Below the pieces are notes generated by a model. It made no database searches. It was not told the DNA's origin and saw nothing but the letters and a program-made list of their open reading frames with translations. A stretch of 64,000 bases of DNA from Photobacterium sp. GJ3 (GTDB taxonomy: Bacteria; Pseudomonadota; Gammaproteobacteria; Enterobacterales; Vibrionaceae): contig NZ_CP073578.1 of the NCBI RefSeq assembly GCF_018199995.1, positions 434,001-498,000 of the forward strand. The letters are read 5' to 3'. This document shows positions 18,274 through 27,936 of the stretch, one piece after another. Within the stretch, counting starts at the first letter, position 1. The number at the start of each line of letters is the position of its first letter. Both the position numbers and the translations under genes were made by a program.

Positions 18274-19440
18274 ATGTTTACAGTGATTAAAAACGGAAAA
18301 GTATTACACAACGGCGTGATTGAACATCATGAAATTCTGATTGCGGGTGAAAAAATTCTCGCGATACAACCGGTTATCAACCCCTGTGAGTGGATGAGCC
18401 CTGTCGCGGAAATTGATGCAGGTGGCCAGTTTGTCTTACCCGGCATGATTGATCAGCATGTTCATCTTATCGGTGGCGGGGGAGAAAGTGGTTTTTCAAC
18501 CCGGACGCCAGAAGTGCAGATCAGTAAGTTGGTTCAAGCTGGGATTACCACGGTGCTGGGCTTGCTGGGAACGGATAGCGTTTGCCGTCATCTTGAATCT
18601 CTCTATGCGAAAGTGAAAGGGCTTGAGGAAGAAGGGATAACCGCGTACATGGTGACCGGTGCTTATCAGGTGCCGAGTCCGACAATTACAGGTTCTGTTT
18701 ATCAGGATGTTGTTTTTATTGATAAAGTACTGGGGTGTAAAACGGCCATTGCGGATCATCGATCTTCCCATCCGACCGTTTCGGAGCTCACGCGTATGGC
18801 TTCAGAGGTTCGCGTTGGGGCCATGCTGGCCAATAAGGCGGGGCTGATTGTGGTGCATATGGGAAATTCATCCAAGGCACTGACATTGATTGATGATGTA
18901 CTCAAACAGAGCGACATTCCGATCAAACACTTTTTGCCCACCCATGTGAACCGTCAGCAACATTTGTTTCATCAGGCGATTCAATTTGCGTTGAAGGGCG
19001 GGGCGATTGATTTAACTTCCGGGATTGATCCTGATCTGGGCGCAGCAGGAGCGGTCAAGCCGAGTTTAGGGATTTTACAGGCGCTGGATGCCGGGGTCAG
19101 TTTAAATCAGATGACACTGAGCTCTGATGGGAATGGCAGTATTCCGGTCTTTAATCAGGCTGGAAATATGATTGGGATGGGTGTCGCAGGCTTCGAGAGT
19201 CTGCTGGGGAGTATACAAGACTTAGTCAGCGCAGGACTCGCATTGGAGAAAGCCTGGACACTGGTTTCTTCGAATGTCGCAACCCGACTCCATTTAACTG
19301 AGACAGGTGAATTGAAGCCCGGTTATCAGGCGGATCTTGTGTTCCTGGATGATCATGATTTGTCTTTAACGCTGACCATGGCGAAAGGCAGCGTGATGTA
19401 TAAGCGCGGAGCATACTGCAAGCAGGGAATGTTCGAATGA
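18274..19440 (+). CDS. iadA: Isoaspartyl dipeptidase-like amidohydrolase
   Basis: 388-residue cytosolic amidohydrolase-superfamily protein close to IadA, which cleaves beta-aspartyl dipeptides. Binuclear metal ligands are seen: PGMIDQHVH (His62, His64), the carboxylated-lysine site VLGCKTAIADHRS (Lys156), VVHMG and FLPTHVNR histidines near 195 and 225, and the catalytic Asp in LSSDGNGS near 285. GGGGESGF near residue 67 matches the substrate loop. Length equals E. coli IadA (390). GAGGGCGAG ribosome binding site. Overlaps the following aminotransferase gene by 4 bases, which implies translational coupling. Confidence 0.88.
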   Translation: MFTVIKNGKVLHNGVIEHHEILIAGEKILAIQPVINPCEWMSPVAEIDAGGQFVLPGMIDQHVHLIGGGGESGFSTRTPEVQISKLVQAGITTVLGLLGTDSVCRHLESLYAKVKGLEEEGITAYMVTGAYQVPSPTITGSVYQDVVFIDKVLGCKTAIADHRSSHPTVSELTRMASEVRVGAMLANKAGLIVVHMGNSSKALTLIDDVLKQSDIPIKHFLPTHVNRQQHLFHQAIQFALKGGAIDLTSGIDPDLGAAGAVKPSLGILQALDAGVSLNQMTLSSDGNGSIPVFNQAGNMIGMGVAGFESLLGSIQDLVSAGLALEKAWTLVSSNVATRLHLTETGELKPGYQADLVFLDDHDLSLTLTMAKGSVMYKRGAYCKQGMFE

Positions 19441-20618
19441 TCGATGGTCCTCGCATGGAGTTGTTATCGTCGACCTTAACCAAGAAAGAAGTGACGCTTG
19501 CCAAACAGGGCTTATCCCTCGGGGATCATTGCAGCAACTTTGCTGCTGAGCATTTGTATCCGTTGCTGAAAGCGCGATTCAATGCAAAAAGCTGCCATGG
19601 GTTTATGGGGGGGAGAGCATCATTATTTGCGGTGATACAGGCGCTTTCTTTACAGCCTGGTGATGAAATTCTGGTGCCGGCGTTTACCTGTCAGGCAGTG
19701 ACAAATGCACTGACAGCGACAGGTGCAGTTGTTGTTTTTGTCGATATTGAGCCGGAAACCTACGGCATGTCGGCAGATCTGTTGCTCAGCGCCATCACAC
19801 CGCGTAGTCGTGTTCTATTTATTCAATATACTTTTGGGTTGATCTGCAAAGATCTGACGCGGTTACTGGAGATCGCAAAACAACATCACCTTCGGATCAT
19901 CGAAGACTGCGCACATGCACTCGGCGCACGATATCAGAATCAGGAAGTGGGAAGGTTTGGTGATATTGCCTTTTTCAGCAGCGAACGCTCTAAATTGATC
20001 AACACCATTCATGGCGGATTTGTGATCACCCATGATCAGGCACTGGCAGATGCAATGGATGAGATAGTCCAGCAAGCGCGACTCCCCCCGACAGAGTTCA
20101 CGGAAGCTTTACTGATGACGCTGATCCACGACTATTATCGCTATGCCGCGCCACGCAGGCATGTCTTATATCCTCGGCTCATGGAAGCCGGGTTGAATCA
20201 GCTGACCTTGCTCCCTCAAATGTTCGCGCAAGAGTTACAGGGACAAATTGCGGCGCATTATCACTATCGCATGCCGGATATTGTGGCAAAAATCATCTGG
20301 CTGCAGTTGAAGGGGTTACCCCAACGTGCAGCAGTGAGGCAGCAAAATGCGATGAAATGGCAGCGGGTGGCACAGGAAAAAGGATGGCAAACTCCGGTTG
20401 TGATCCCACAGTCTGAACCCGCCTGGCTTCGGTATCCTGTAGTTGCTGATCTGAAAACGAAAGAAAAGCTGAAAACAGATCCTTATGCATTGGCTGAAAT
20501 GAACGCTGCGATAGGCGTTTGGTTTACATCCGCCACCCATCCAGCACCGATAGACCTGCCCAATTGTCCGATCGGCACATACCTTGCTCAGCGTTGTATT
20601 AACTTTCCGACTTACTGA
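19437..20618 (+). CDS. DegT/DnrJ/EryC1/StrS-type PLP aminotransferase
   Basis: 393-residue fold-type I PLP protein. Features: GGRASLFAVIQALSLQPGDEILVPAFTCQAVTNAL (about residues 58-92), VFVDIEPETYGM, IIEDCAHALGARY with the PLP-nitrogen Asp near 159, and FFSSERSKLINTIHGGF with the Schiff-base Lys near 185. These enzymes transaminate keto-sugars or, less often, small keto acids. No sugar-nucleotide genes are nearby; coupling to iadA (ATGA overlap) suggests a role in the same amide/amino-acid pathway. This is inference. Last gene of the plus-strand operon; no clear terminator follows. Confidence 0.8.
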   Translation: MIDGPRMELLSSTLTKKEVTLAKQGLSLGDHCSNFAAEHLYPLLKARFNAKSCHGFMGGRASLFAVIQALSLQPGDEILVPAFTCQAVTNALTATGAVVVFVDIEPETYGMSADLLLSAITPRSRVLFIQYTFGLICKDLTRLLEIAKQHHLRIIEDCAHALGARYQNQEVGRFGDIAFFSSERSKLINTIHGGFVITHDQALADAMDEIVQQARLPPTEFTEALLMTLIHDYYRYAAPRRHVLYPRLMEAGLNQLTLLPQMFAQELQGQIAAHYHYRMPDIVAKIIWLQLKGLPQRAAVRQQNAMKWQRVAQEKGWQTPVVIPQSEPAWLRYPVVADLKTKEKLKTDPYALAEMNAAIGVWFTSATHPAPIDLPNCPIGTYLAQRCINFPTY

Positions 20619-20782
20619 ATTCAATGTCTGTCTCAGTCAAACGGGGTTCTGAAACGAATCTGTCGCTTTGACTTGATAGCAAATCCTCGGAACACAGACT
20701 GATCAGTGTCGAATCAAAATAAAAGACAGCTCAGTTTGCCGAGAACTCAGAAAAGAAGGTCAGTCTTAATATGCGTTTCTGG

Positions 20783-21940
20783 CTAGATAATCGTCTCTAT
20801 CCAGTGATTTTCACCTGGATGGTCTTTTCTGTAGCAGTGAATGGCTATCGACAGCTGGAGTAAATCCATAAACTTTAAAGGATCGAGTGCTGTGATTTTT
20901 TTGATACTGGACAGTCGGTAGGAGAGTGTATTCCGGTGAATACCAAGTTGCGTTGCAGTTTTACTCAACTCAGCGTTGTTTTGAATGAATAAATCCAGGG
21001 TTTCTATGATTTGTTCACCTTGCGAATGGGCAATTAAAGATTCATTAATTTGACTAAAATAACTTTTTAAATGGCTGTTTTCTATTTCTTTTAAAATACA
21101 TAGAATCGCCATGTTTTTGAAGTCGTAGATACGATTTTTACTGTTCGACTTACAACCAATTTCGATAACGGAACGTGAGAGAATGACTGAGTTTCGAATG
21201 TCACACGGTGTATTGGCCAGAATACCAACGCCTATTTTAAAACGACTTAACTGGCTGGATACTGCAATTTCTGCTTTCTCTATCATGGGTGATATTGATG
21301 CATGTCCGGGAAGCAGGAGCAGAACCTCGGAATGGTTTAATAATATGATTCTATCTAGATCCACAAAGGAAGAAAGTTTACTGAGTAAACTTTCGAATAC
21401 ATCGGTCATCATGAAATCTTGAATGTCAATTTTGATAATTACCGGCACCGTGTCTGATAATAGTAAGCCACTATTATAATTGAGTTTTTCTAATGCCAGT
21501 AAACCTCTTTCCGTTTCTCCATACTCGATGTATTCACTAACGAGATTGTCACTCACTCTTTTTTTCCAGTTAGAGATATGAATTTCATTGACACGTTTTA
21601 ATAAAAGTTCAGCGGTTAGAATGGCCAATTCAGAAAAACGTTCAATAACAACTGGGTTTCCACTGATGCCTATCACAATCGAAACTTCACCATCAATAAT
21701 AATGGGGTGATTAATTCCTGGTTCAGTGTTTGTATACCGAGAGGCTTCCGTGTCATTATTAATTGTAATTCTAGCGCCATTTTTAATGGCCTCAATCGCA
21801 GCACCATGTTTTTGGCCAATCCGTTTGGCGTGACCGGAGGCGATAATAATGCCATTCCCATCGATGATATTCACATTATGATGGATGATTGCCATCGCCC
21901 TTTTGACAATCTCGTTTGCTAACTCAACATGAATATTCAT
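20783..21940 (-). CDS. CdaR family transcriptional regulator
   Basis: 385-residue regulator of the sugar-diacid type. N-terminal diacid-recognition domain (about 1-130: MNIHVELANEIVKRAMAIIHHNVNIID, GNGIIIASG, GEVSIVIGISG), a middle GGDEF-like/unassigned part, and a C-terminal PucR-type helix-turn-helix (LSKTATQLGIHRNTLSYRLSSIKKITALDP, about 325-355). E. coli CdaR controls glycerate, glucarate and galactarate use; the neighbouring glycerate kinase gene fits that theme. It is the last gene of the minus-strand operon, 26 bases after the kinase. Confidence 0.85.
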   Translation of the reverse strand: MNIHVELANEIVKRAMAIIHHNVNIIDGNGIIIASGHAKRIGQKHGAAIEAIKNGARITINNDTEASRYTNTEPGINHPIIIDGEVSIVIGISGNPVVIERFSELAILTAELLLKRVNEIHISNWKKRVSDNLVSEYIEYGETERGLLALEKLNYNSGLLLSDTVPVIIKIDIQDFMMTDVFESLLSKLSSFVDLDRIILLNHSEVLLLLPGHASISPMIEKAEIAVSSQLSRFKIGVGILANTPCDIRNSVILSRSVIEIGCKSNSKNRIYDFKNMAILCILKEIENSHLKSYFSQINESLIAHSQGEQIIETLDLFIQNNAELSKTATQLGIHRNTLSYRLSSIKKITALDPLKFMDLLQLSIAIHCYRKDHPGENHWIETII

Positions 21941-21966
21941 CGGTGACTCCTGTTGCTGGTGACAAA

Positions 21967-23124
21967 TTAACAGGGAGCAATTTTTTGCCCAATTTTCAAT
22001 AGGTAACCCATTTGCTCTGCTGCGATCTCCGTCAGATATTCGCCACTCGCCATTGCCTGACTTAATGGCATTGGTTGCTGAACAATCGCGCTCATTGCGT
22101 GAATATTGGGAATTGAAAGTTGCCCCATGTCAAAATCAATACTGCCAGCAAGCGCAATCACGGGAATCCCCTGTGCAGCAGCACGTTGAGCGACACCCAC
22201 GGGCACTTTTCCATAAGCGGTTTGCCGATCAATTTTTCCTTCTCCGGTGATGACCAGTTGGCTGTCTGACAAAACATCGTCAATTTGGATCAAATCAAGG
22301 ACGACTTGTATGCCAGGTTTCAGCACCGCATTGGTAAACCAGATCAATGCAGCCCCCATTCCCCCGGCTGCACCAGCTCCGGAAATATGTATTGCCCGAC
22401 GACCCGTGACATCTTCAACGACAGCAGCATAGTTGCTCATTGCCATTTCAAGTGCATAGAGCGTCTCAGGTGTTCCCCCTTTTTGCTGACCATAAACGTA
22501 AGTTGCACCTGTCTCACCAAGTAAGGGATTACTTACATCGCAGCAAACATCGATCGAGATATCCTGCAATAAAAGCGGAAGATGGCTCCTGTCGACAGAT
22601 GAGACATCTTGCATGTGTGTTGCTCGTGCCGGCACAGGAATTGGCTGGCCATCATCATCATAAAAACGAACCCCAAGTGCCTGAGCGAATCCAATGCCAG
22701 CATCATTCGTCGCACTACCACCCAGGCCAATAATGAACCGTCGACAACCTGACTCCAAAGCATGCATGACAAGCTCACCAAAGCCATAGCTGGTCGCAAA
22801 CCTTGCATCTCGCTGTGACTCTGGCGTTAATTCAAGACCGCAAGACTGCGCCATTTCAATAATTGCGGTTTGATCAGAACGTAAATATGCAGCCTTCACC
22901 TGAGTATAGTAGGGGCCAGTCACATCCACATGGATGAGTTCTGCATCAGAAAATGCAGCGCTGTGACGGATCGTTTCAATCAAACCTTCTCCACCGTCCG
23001 CCACAGGTAAGGGGATGATATGGCTGTCAGGTAAAGCTTTTTTCAACCCCCTTACAGCAGCAAGACAAGCCTGCTCGGCAGTCATGCTTCCTTTGAACGA
23101 GTCTAATGCAACAACAATTTTCAT
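21967..23124 (-). CDS. Glycerate kinase (GlxK/GarK type)
   Basis: 385-residue glycerate kinase of the bacterial class that phosphorylates D-glycerate to 2-phosphoglycerate. Typical start MKIVVALDSFKGSMTAEQA, then PVADGGEGL near 42, IGLGGSATNDAGIG near 130, GAGAAGGMGAAL near 255 and ITGEGKIDRQT near 293. It is placed between an SDR gene (69 bases upstream) and the CdaR-type regulator. Glycerate kinase does not obviously belong with beta-oxidation-type enzymes, so the operon substrate may yield both a CoA ester and glycerate, or the operon is a composite. Confidence 0.92.
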   Translation of the reverse strand: MKIVVALDSFKGSMTAEQACLAAVRGLKKALPDSHIIPLPVADGGEGLIETIRHSAAFSDAELIHVDVTGPYYTQVKAAYLRSDQTAIIEMAQSCGLELTPESQRDARFATSYGFGELVMHALESGCRRFIIGLGGSATNDAGIGFAQALGVRFYDDDGQPIPVPARATHMQDVSSVDRSHLPLLLQDISIDVCCDVSNPLLGETGATYVYGQQKGGTPETLYALEMAMSNYAAVVEDVTGRRAIHISGAGAAGGMGAALIWFTNAVLKPGIQVVLDLIQIDDVLSDSQLVITGEGKIDRQTAYGKVPVGVAQRAAAQGIPVIALAGSIDFDMGQLSIPNIHAMSAIVQQPMPLSQAMASGEYLTEIAAEQMGYLLKIGQKIAPC

Positions 23125-23193
23125 GGAGATGACCTTTCACTTAGTCTTGGTATGTCAATAAATTTTCGATGTGCTGTATTTAGTCTTGATAGA

Positions 23194-23931
23194 CTACAAA
23201 ACCATGCCACCACCGACATTAATGACTTCACCATTAATATAATGAGCATCATCAGAGGCGAGAAAAGCAACACAAGCCCCCACATCTTCTGGATTGCCTG
23301 CATAACCTGCTGGAATTTTTGAAACCATGATATCCCAGACTTTTTCCGGGATACCTCGGGTCATATTCGTGTCAATAAACCCAGGGCAAATTGCATTCAC
23401 GGTAACCCCTTTTTTAGCAAGTTCACGGCAGGCTGTTTTTGTCAGTCCAATCACACCAGCTTTTGATGCAGCATAATTAGACTGACCCACATTTCCGAGC
23501 CAACTCGCAGAAGCAATATTAATGATTCGGCCAGATTGTTGTTCACGCATTCTGATTGCCGCTTCCTGCATGCATAGGAAAGTTCCTTTCAAGTTGATAT
23601 CAATCACACTATCCCAATCTTCTTCATTCAGTTTATGCAGCATCGCATCGCGGTTAATGCCAGCATTGTTGACTAAGATGTCAATTCTTCCGTAGGTGTT
23701 TTGCACCGTATGAAATAAATTTTTTATATCTTGTTTGTCACCAATATTACAACGAATGAAAGTCGTCTCTGCACCTTCCTCTTTTAATTTCTTGACAGCA
23801 AGAGCACCACCTTCTTCATTCATATCAACAATGATAACTGTCGCGCCTTCTCGCCCAAGAATACGAGAAATACCGAAGCCAATGCCTTGGTTTGCGCCAG
23901 TCACGATTGCAATTTTTCCGGATAGTTTCAT
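23194..23931 (-). CDS. SDR family NAD(P)-dependent oxidoreductase (FabG/PhaB-like)
   Basis: 245-residue classical short-chain dehydrogenase: nucleotide-binding TGANQGIGFGI near residue 10-20, NNAGINRD near 86, catalytic Ser in NIASASW and YAASK motif near 152-156, PGFIDTNM near 183. Closest in pattern to 3-oxoacyl-ACP reductase and acetoacetyl-CoA reductase. Being 18 bases downstream of a CoA-transferase and in the same neighbourhood as a thiolase, it probably interconverts a 3-hydroxyacyl-CoA and a 3-oxoacyl-CoA rather than serving fatty-acid synthesis. Confidence 0.88.
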   Translation of the reverse strand: MKLSGKIAIVTGANQGIGFGISRILGREGATVIIVDMNEEGGALAVKKLKEEGAETTFIRCNIGDKQDIKNLFHTVQNTYGRIDILVNNAGINRDAMLHKLNEEDWDSVIDINLKGTFLCMQEAAIRMREQQSGRIINIASASWLGNVGQSNYAASKAGVIGLTKTACRELAKKGVTVNAICPGFIDTNMTRGIPEKVWDIMVSKIPAGYAGNPEDVGACVAFLASDDAHYINGEVINVGGGMVL

Positions 23932-23949
23932 GTTGTTTTCCTATTGGTT

Positions 23950-25488
23950 TTATTGTGTGAATATCGTGGAGTCCATAACTTTCAAAGATTCAGAGATCAG
24001 TGGTTTAAATGCCATGAATGGTAATATATCTTTTTCAAGATCAATTCCTGGTGCAATTTCAATCAGCATGAGTCCTTGTTCTGTCATTTCAAAAACTGCG
24101 CGTTCAGTTACGAAATGCATTTTTTGATTTATTTTTTTACCAAATTCTGAACTATAAGAGATTTGATTCACCGCGTTGACTAGCTTTATGATTCTTCCTT
24201 CCTGGTTAATTTTTAATTGCTGGTTGTTTACTTCTATTTCTAAACCTTTCGCAGTAAAGGTGGAACAAAATACGACGTGTCTGGCATTTTGAGTGATATC
24301 AATAAATCCGCCAGCCCCCGTACATTGTTTACCTAATTTTGTGGCGTTCACATTGCCACTTTGATCGAGCTCTCCTGCGCCCATGAAAGTGATATCAACG
24401 CCAGCACCGTTATAGTACAACATTTGATCCTGGTGACTGATCATAGCCGAGAGATTTTGGCCGATACCGAAGTCAATTCCACCTTCCTGTTGTCCACCAT
24501 AAATGCCAGATTCGATGGTAATCGTGACGTCATCGGCTCTCTTTTCTTCTTTAATGACTTGACCAATCACGTCATTTGGAATACCCGTACCTAAATTGAT
24601 GATATTGCCTGATTGAATAAATTTTGCTGCACGTTTACCAATGATTTTTCGAATGTCTAACGGTGTTTTTACATCATTATCGGGGACTTGTGTTTTAATT
24701 TTTCCACAATAAGAAGGGTCATAAAATGTTGTCGATGTTTGGCGGTGGTCATGTTCTGGTTCATCACAAATAACAATGTGGTCGATAAATTCTCCGGGGA
24801 CAATCACTGATTTCGGATCAAGTGAACCAGATTCAACCAAATATTTTACCTGAACGATGACTTTGGCTCCGAAACGTTTTGCGGCGAGTACAGCAGGGAG
24901 GACTTCTAACTTCATTGCCTCTTCATCCGTAGTTAGGTTCCCTTTTGGATCAGCAGATGTCCCACGAATAATAAGGTAATCGAGTGGTATCTCAGGATAA
25001 TAAATATATTCATTCCCCCTGAGTTTCACGATTTCGACAATGTCTTCTTTCGTTGCTTGATTCATTCGTCCCCCTTCAATTCTGGGGTCAATAAATGTTC
25101 CCAAACCAACCTGAGATAATCTGCCGGGCAGCCCTGCAGCCATTGCACTATACAAATGAACCATTTGCCCCTGAGGGAGACAATATGCTTCTACCTGATT
25201 ATCTGAGATCATCGCCATCCACCGGGGAGCAAGCCCCCAGTGAGAGCCAATAATTTTTTTTACCAGGCCGGGATGCGCGAAATGTTGTATGCCACGATTT
25301 CTGTCGCTCTGGCCGGCAGCATGAACTAAGGTCAAGTTTCGTGGATGATGGGTTTGAATGAAACGTTCTTCAATTGAAGATAAAATTGATTCTGCTGAAC
25401 TGACCAGTGTCATACCCACAGTGCAAATCGTTGTTTCATCCTGTATCAAATTTGCAGCATCTTCTTTTGAAATTATTTTTTGATTCAT
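23950..25488 (-). CDS. Acyl-CoA:acetate/3-ketoacid CoA-transferase (fused subunits)
   Basis: 512-residue single-chain CoA-transferase with alpha-like (1-250) and beta-like (270-512) halves, as in YdiF and propionate CoA-transferase. The catalytic Glu lies in the ESGIYGGQ motif near residue 326, and the beta part has NLGTGIPNDV and GGFIDITQNA. It moves CoA between short-chain acids. The downstream SDR follows by 18 bases; the ligase gene upstream is separated by 186 bases that contain a CATGATG/CATCATG hairpin (25634-25657), a possible processing or partial termination site. Confidence 0.9.
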   Translation of the reverse strand: MNQKIISKEDAANLIQDETTICTVGMTLVSSAESILSSIEERFIQTHHPRNLTLVHAAGQSDRNRGIQHFAHPGLVKKIIGSHWGLAPRWMAMISDNQVEAYCLPQGQMVHLYSAMAAGLPGRLSQVGLGTFIDPRIEGGRMNQATKEDIVEIVKLRGNEYIYYPEIPLDYLIIRGTSADPKGNLTTDEEAMKLEVLPAVLAAKRFGAKVIVQVKYLVESGSLDPKSVIVPGEFIDHIVICDEPEHDHRQTSTTFYDPSYCGKIKTQVPDNDVKTPLDIRKIIGKRAAKFIQSGNIINLGTGIPNDVIGQVIKEEKRADDVTITIESGIYGGQQEGGIDFGIGQNLSAMISHQDQMLYYNGAGVDITFMGAGELDQSGNVNATKLGKQCTGAGGFIDITQNARHVVFCSTFTAKGLEIEVNNQQLKINQEGRIIKLVNAVNQISYSSEFGKKINQKMHFVTERAVFEMTEQGLMLIEIAPGIDLEKDILPFMAFKPLISESLKVMDSTIFTQ

Positions 25489-25674
25489 TTTGTTTCCTTT
25501 TTAATACAGGATTTATTTTCCTATGACGATGTTTTCAGTAAAGTGAACTCAGTATGAGCACGGCATTATCTATCCGATATCAAAGGGTTCAGAATCATTT
25601 GATTGTTGAGTGAAAATTATTTTCAATGGTTCCCATGATGGTCTCACAAGCATCATGAAATGAAATCAATAAAG

Positions 25675-27201
25675 TCAAATGTAATTTTTAATGTTTTTCT
25701 TGAGTGACAATTTACTGATTTTTCCATTGCTTGTTCGTGGTAAATCATCCATGAATATTATTTTTTTAGGAACTTTATATTTAGCGAGTCTTTCATAACT
25801 CCAAGCCATGATTTCTTTTGCTGTAATCATATAACTAGGATCCGTGACAATGAATGCCATGGGCTCTTCACCATATATTTTGCTTGGATAGGGAACAAGC
25901 GCGACTTCCTTCACACCAGGAAAAGTTGAAAGCAGGCTCTCGACTTCAAGAGAATAAACTTTTTCTCCTCCTCGGTTGATCATGTCTTTTGATCTTCCTT
26001 GAATATACAGATAATCATCGCTATCAATATAAGCTAAATCACCTGTGTTAAACCAACCTTGGTCGAATGATGCTTCATTTGCCGTTGGATTATTCCAGTA
26101 GGACTGAATCACAACAGGACCTTTGACCCAGAGTTCGCCGGTTTCCCCCGGTAGTAACTGAACGCCTGTTTCTGTTGTAATGCGAAATTCAACACCAGGA
26201 ATTGCTTTTCCAGAACTTCCCTGCTTCGCGTGATTTCTGGCATCCTCACTGAAAATGCTCGCAGGAGAGCTTGTTTCGGACAAGCCATAAACAGGATGGA
26301 TTTGAGAATTCTTAAAGTATTGTTGAATCTCATGGACCGTCCCAGAATTCAAATGACCACCGCCACAGGCAATTTTTTTGATTGAATCTAAGTTATAGGG
26401 GATCTTTTTCTCTTTCAGTGTACTACAAAGAAGAATAAATACTGTGGGCGATCCATGTAAGAAAGTTACTTTTCCTTGTTCAATACAATTCAAGAGATGT
26501 TCGGCACTAAATTTTCTGTGTAGATGGATTGTTCCACCAATATGAATAAACAGACCTAAAATGGCAGCCAGCCCTGTTATATGATAAATGGGCACAGCTA
26601 AAATGGTTTTGTCTTTTTCTGTTAAAGAAAAAGCTGTCTGATAGGAATCAATGCCATGCATTAAATTCCCATGACTGATGATAGCGCCTTTCGGCAGCCC
26701 GGTTGTTCCTGAGGTAAAGATAATCACTGCTGTATCATGAGAATGAAGAATCGGGAGTACTGCTGGAGGAACATCCGATTCAATCACTTTTTCCCATTCA
26801 CTTAAGGTTGTTAGCTGTGCGTCTTCTAGAGAAGCGCTTGCAAATTTCTCAGCATAGCTATCATGGCAGAGTATCCAGGCGGGTGTAATCTGTTGCAGTA
26901 ATGGTGCCACTTCTGTTGGCGTTAATTTTGTACTGACTGGAATGACAACAATTCCCAACCCCATGGCAGCATAAAGTACTGTACAGAACGAGTAATCATT
27001 TCCAAGCGAGAGTATGATCTTGTCATTTTTACTGAGTCCATACTTGTTCTGTAATATCCCTGAAACCTTTTGGACGTGCTGGAAAAATTGACCATAGGTA
27101 ATTTCATCCTGGTCAATGACAAAGGCTAAGTTATCAGGGCATCGTTGAGCACTCTGCGCTAGGCTTTGATATAAATTGTAACATCGAAGTGCAGGAGACA
27201 T
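25675..27201 (-). CDS. AMP-dependent acyl-CoA synthetase/ligase
   Basis: 508-residue ANL-superfamily enzyme that activates a carboxylic acid to its CoA ester through an acyl-adenylate. Motifs: FTSGTTGLPKGA (P-loop) near 165-176, YGLSETSS near 308, TGDLAYID near 388, GRSKDMINRGGEKV near 403-416 and the C-terminal catalytic Lys in RTSNGKISK. The ATG at 27201 is preferred (AGAGGA 8 bases upstream); the frame is open 25 codons further but without a site. First gene of the minus-strand operon, with a CRP-like box about 90 bases upstream. Acid substrate unknown. Confidence 0.88.
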   Translation of the reverse strand: MSPALRCYNLYQSLAQSAQRCPDNLAFVIDQDEITYGQFFQHVQKVSGILQNKYGLSKNDKIILSLGNDYSFCTVLYAAMGLGIVVIPVSTKLTPTEVAPLLQQITPAWILCHDSYAEKFASASLEDAQLTTLSEWEKVIESDVPPAVLPILHSHDTAVIIFTSGTTGLPKGAIISHGNLMHGIDSYQTAFSLTEKDKTILAVPIYHITGLAAILGLFIHIGGTIHLHRKFSAEHLLNCIEQGKVTFLHGSPTVFILLCSTLKEKKIPYNLDSIKKIACGGGHLNSGTVHEIQQYFKNSQIHPVYGLSETSSPASIFSEDARNHAKQGSSGKAIPGVEFRITTETGVQLLPGETGELWVKGPVVIQSYWNNPTANEASFDQGWFNTGDLAYIDSDDYLYIQGRSKDMINRGGEKVYSLEVESLLSTFPGVKEVALVPYPSKIYGEEPMAFIVTDPSYMITAKEIMAWSYERLAKYKVPKKIIFMDDLPRTSNGKISKLSLKKNIKNYI

Positions 27202-27290
27202 AGATTGATTCCTCTGGATGTTCACTCTATATAGATATAAATATTTTGATCTTAACTTTTTAAAATCATAGCTCAATTTAACCTGATAAC

Positions 27291-27306
27291 TGTGTATTGG
27301 ATCACA
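27291..27306 (-). promoter_or_regulatory. CRP-like binding site
   Basis: TGTGTATTGGATCACA, one mismatch from TGTGA-N6-TCACA. It lies about 90 bases upstream of the ligase start and about 630 before dctP, so catabolite control of the minus-strand operon is the simpler reading. Inferred only. Confidence 0.5.
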
Positions 27307-27936
27307 TTGAAGTTTTCATCTCCAGGGAAATGAATTGTAACATTGCACATGTTGAGTAAGCGTCCCTTCATTTATAAATATAATTGAAACCTTAAATGTT
27401 TTTTATCATCAAGTGGTGGCGATGTTCGACTACCTTGCAGGTAAAGCGAACCAAACCGGTTGATTTATCCAGATGAGATATAGAGTTTTGGGAAATGATC
27501 GCAACCAAAATATGAGTGATTGACCACGCTTAGTGAAAGTAAAGGTGTGTTCCTCCGATATCATGAATTTCTCCTGAGCTAGATTCAATGTTATCGAACA
27601 ATTTATACACGCTGATTGATATAAAATAATTATGTTCAATCGCGATTCAATAACAATTATCTATGTATGGCGTGCCGTCAATGATCATATGCATCAAAAA
27701 AGAAAAGCATATTTGTAGGAGCTTTCTGACGTATTTGTATCTTTGCACAAATGCTAAAAGTTGTTATTGAATTGTAAATGTGCTCGGGCTCAAGTTATGT
27801 CATTTCTCTTTTAACTATTTTGATAATCTGAAAGTTAAACAAGTGTGCAGCATCAGAGTCACCGTAAAAAATAGGATAATTCAATGTTCTTTTAGAGAAC
27901 CTAAGTCATTCATTTGAAACGTAAAGGTAATATCTA
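27307..27936. other. Long divergent regulatory gap before dctP
   Basis: About 630 AT-rich bases between two divergent catabolic operons. No convincing gene. A hairpin ATATGC (27687-27692) / GCATAT (27707-27712) is visible. A 69-codon minus-strand frame (27430-27639) contains TKRGQSLIFW, faintly like the N terminus of IS5-type transposases, but is too short and isolated to call. Confidence 0.5.

Noticed and set aside
27430..27639. Minus-strand frame with TKRGQSLIFW, faintly like an IS5-type transposase N terminus
   Set aside because: Only about ten residues of vague similarity, no other transposase motif and no inverted repeats found.
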